Shown: piece by piece, positions 6,024 to 6,983 of the stretch | How the letters are laid out: the number at the start of each line of letters is the position of its first letter | Numbering within the stretch: the stretch's first letter is position 1 | Assembly: GCA_029243845.1 (NCBI GenBank) | Contig: JAQWRF010000084.1 | Span: 1-6,983, forward strand | Source: Planctomycetota bacterium | Lineage (GTDB): Bacteria > Planctomycetota > UBA1135 | Direction: 5' to 3' | Length of the DNA: 6,983 bases | The notes under the pieces: model-generated | The model's database searches: none | The model's input: only the letters and a program-made list of their open reading frames with translations | What the model was told of the DNA's origin: nothing | Translations under genes and position numbers: made by a program

Positions 6024-6983
6024 TTACTCGTAACGTTTGATGATGTGCCAGCCATATGGGCTGTCTATTTTATCGAAGTTTGAAATGCCGATTTCGCCGA
6101 CTTCCAAGTTGAATCCAATGTTGCCGAAACCCGGAACCATTTGTCCGCGCGGAAGCCATTGGATCTCTGCCAAACGCGCACGCAATCCTTTTGCTGCTTC
6201 GTTAAATTCGTCACTAGCCTGCTGCATTGTCATCTCTTTTGAGTCAACACGCGCCTTCAATGCGGTTGACAAAGCCATGGCCTCTTTCTGAATTTCAGCA
6301 GACTTAGCATCGGCTTCGTCATTATGCCGCCCCGTATTAAGCATGGAGTATTTTCCTTTGGGGCTAGTGTCTTTGCCGCCAGGGTCATCGGTAAACTCTA
6401 TAACCAAGCTGTCGAAATCTTCACCGGCCTTAGCGCGCTTAAGTATTTCAGCAGCAAGAACCTCAGCCTCTTCTTGAGTACGCGTCGCCGTAGTGCGTGT
6501 ACCCGCGAAGGATATCAGAATATGCTGAATGCGAATCTGCTCTGGCTCGTCGCCAATATCTGCCATTGGGCGGGCGATTACTTCATCAAACTGTGGCACT
6601 ATCCCCTCAACAACACGACAAGTCTTAACCATAGCTTTTTGAGTTGGGTTAGACGGCTCGCCACTCATGGGATTAGGTGTACACTCAATGTTGGCAATTT
6701 GCTCAAGCACTGCAACACCATTAACCATGATGCCGAATGACGAGTAATTGTTATCTAAGTTCTTAACGGATGGGTTATATGAATCCGTAATCACGAAATA
6801 TTGCGAAGATGCAGAATCTGGGTTGCCGCCCCGAGCCATTGACAATACACCATAACGGTGGGCGCGAGATTTCTCGCTAGAGAACTCTGCCTTAATATTA
6901 CCGTGGACTCCTTTGCCAGCACCGGTGTTATCAGGTGAACCACCTTGAATCATGAAGTCGCGCAAAATGCGGTGATACTTACG
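6024..6983 (-). CDS. Two-domain prolyl isomerase: cyclophilin domain fused to a parvulin domain, N-terminus outside window
   Basis: Seen: the frame is open from the right edge to TAA at 6026-6024, giving 319 visible residues. The start lies beyond the window because the fragment begins in mid-domain at YHRILRDFMIQGG (visible residues 3-15). Cyclophilin motifs continue with GVLSMARGGNPDSASSQYF (45-63) and NLDNNYSSFG (75-84). A linker at about 120-148 leads to a parvulin fold: IRIQHILISF (150-159), an Ala-rich helix, GEDFDSLVIEFTDDP (187-201), GKYSMLNTG (210-218), then about 62 helical, charged residues (219-280). The fold resumes with MVPGFGNIGF (282-291) and SPYGWHIIKRY (308-318). Both conserved parvulin histidines (QHIL, WHII) are present. 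Family knowledge: both domains isomerise X-Pro bonds but are unrelated folds. Inference: a dual-headed foldase. Its location is unknown because any signal peptide would be outside the window. It is followed 5 nt later by a paralogous cyclophilin. Confidence 0.9.
   Translation of the reverse strand, partial: RKYHRILRDFMIQGGSPDNTGAGKGVHGNIKAEFSSEKSRAHRYGVLSMARGGNPDSASSQYFVITDSYNPSVKNLDNNYSSFGIMVNGVAVLEQIANIECTPNPMSGEPSNPTQKAMVKTCRVVEGIVPQFDEVIARPMADIGDEPEQIRIQHILISFAGTRTTATRTQEEAEVLAAEILKRAKAGEDFDSLVIEFTDDPGGKDTSPKGKYSMLNTGRHNDEADAKSAEIQKEAMALSTALKARVDSKEMTMQQASDEFNEAAKGLRARLAEIQWLPRGQMVPGFGNIGFNLEVGEIGISNFDKIDSPYGWHIIKRYE

Noticed and set aside
6324..6740. A 138-codon plus-strand open frame opposite the fused prolyl isomerase.
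   Set aside because: Antisense to clear cyclophilin and parvulin motifs, with no domain signature of its own.

Overview
The window is a tightly packed, fully co-directional stretch of bacterial chromosome. Every gene I can support lies on the minus strand, so transcription runs from position 6983 towards position 1. Gaps are 2 to 12 nt or are replaced by short overlaps, so there is no intergenic space for an internal terminator or a stand-alone promoter. No RNA gene, CRISPR array, insertion sequence, integrase or attachment site is visible. The standard genetic code fits (TGG for Trp, TGA and TAA/TAG as stops). Base composition is balanced, and the protein families point to a Gram-negative bacterium. 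I cannot place it further: the bacterial thiopurine-methyltransferase type is common in proteobacteria, while the parvulin domain, with its C-terminal pattern S-P-x-G-W-H-I-I-K-R, reminds me of planctomycete and deltaproteobacterial proteins.

Layout in transcription order. (1) A 5'-truncated prolyl isomerase that fuses a cyclophilin domain to a parvulin domain (6024-6983). (2) A small stand-alone cyclophilin, paralogous to the first domain (5512-6018). (3) An enoyl-CoA hydratase/crotonase (4715-5509). (4) A thiolase (3500-4702). (5) A compact thiopurine-S-methyltransferase-family protein with a TTG start (2934-3488). (6) A CPBP-type membrane protease gene cut by one in-frame TGA (2390-2965). 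(7) A single-chain aconitase/isopropylmalate-dehydratase-family enzyme with the swivel (LeuD-like) domain in front of the Fe-S (LeuC-like) domains (398-2380). (8) The N-terminal 133 codons of an isopropylmalate-dehydrogenase-like enzyme, running off the left edge (1-401).

The last two genes overlap by ATGA and most simply form a dehydratase/dehydrogenase pair for consecutive steps, most likely of leucine biosynthesis. The crotonase and thiolase form an acyl-CoA pair. The two prolyl isomerases form a folding module. The link between these modules is only shared transcription, as far as the sequence shows. The points most worth a second look are the in-frame TGA in the CPBP gene (all catalytic motifs survive downstream of it), the cyclophilin-parvulin fusion with a helical insertion inside the parvulin fold, and the swivel-first fused dehydratase.
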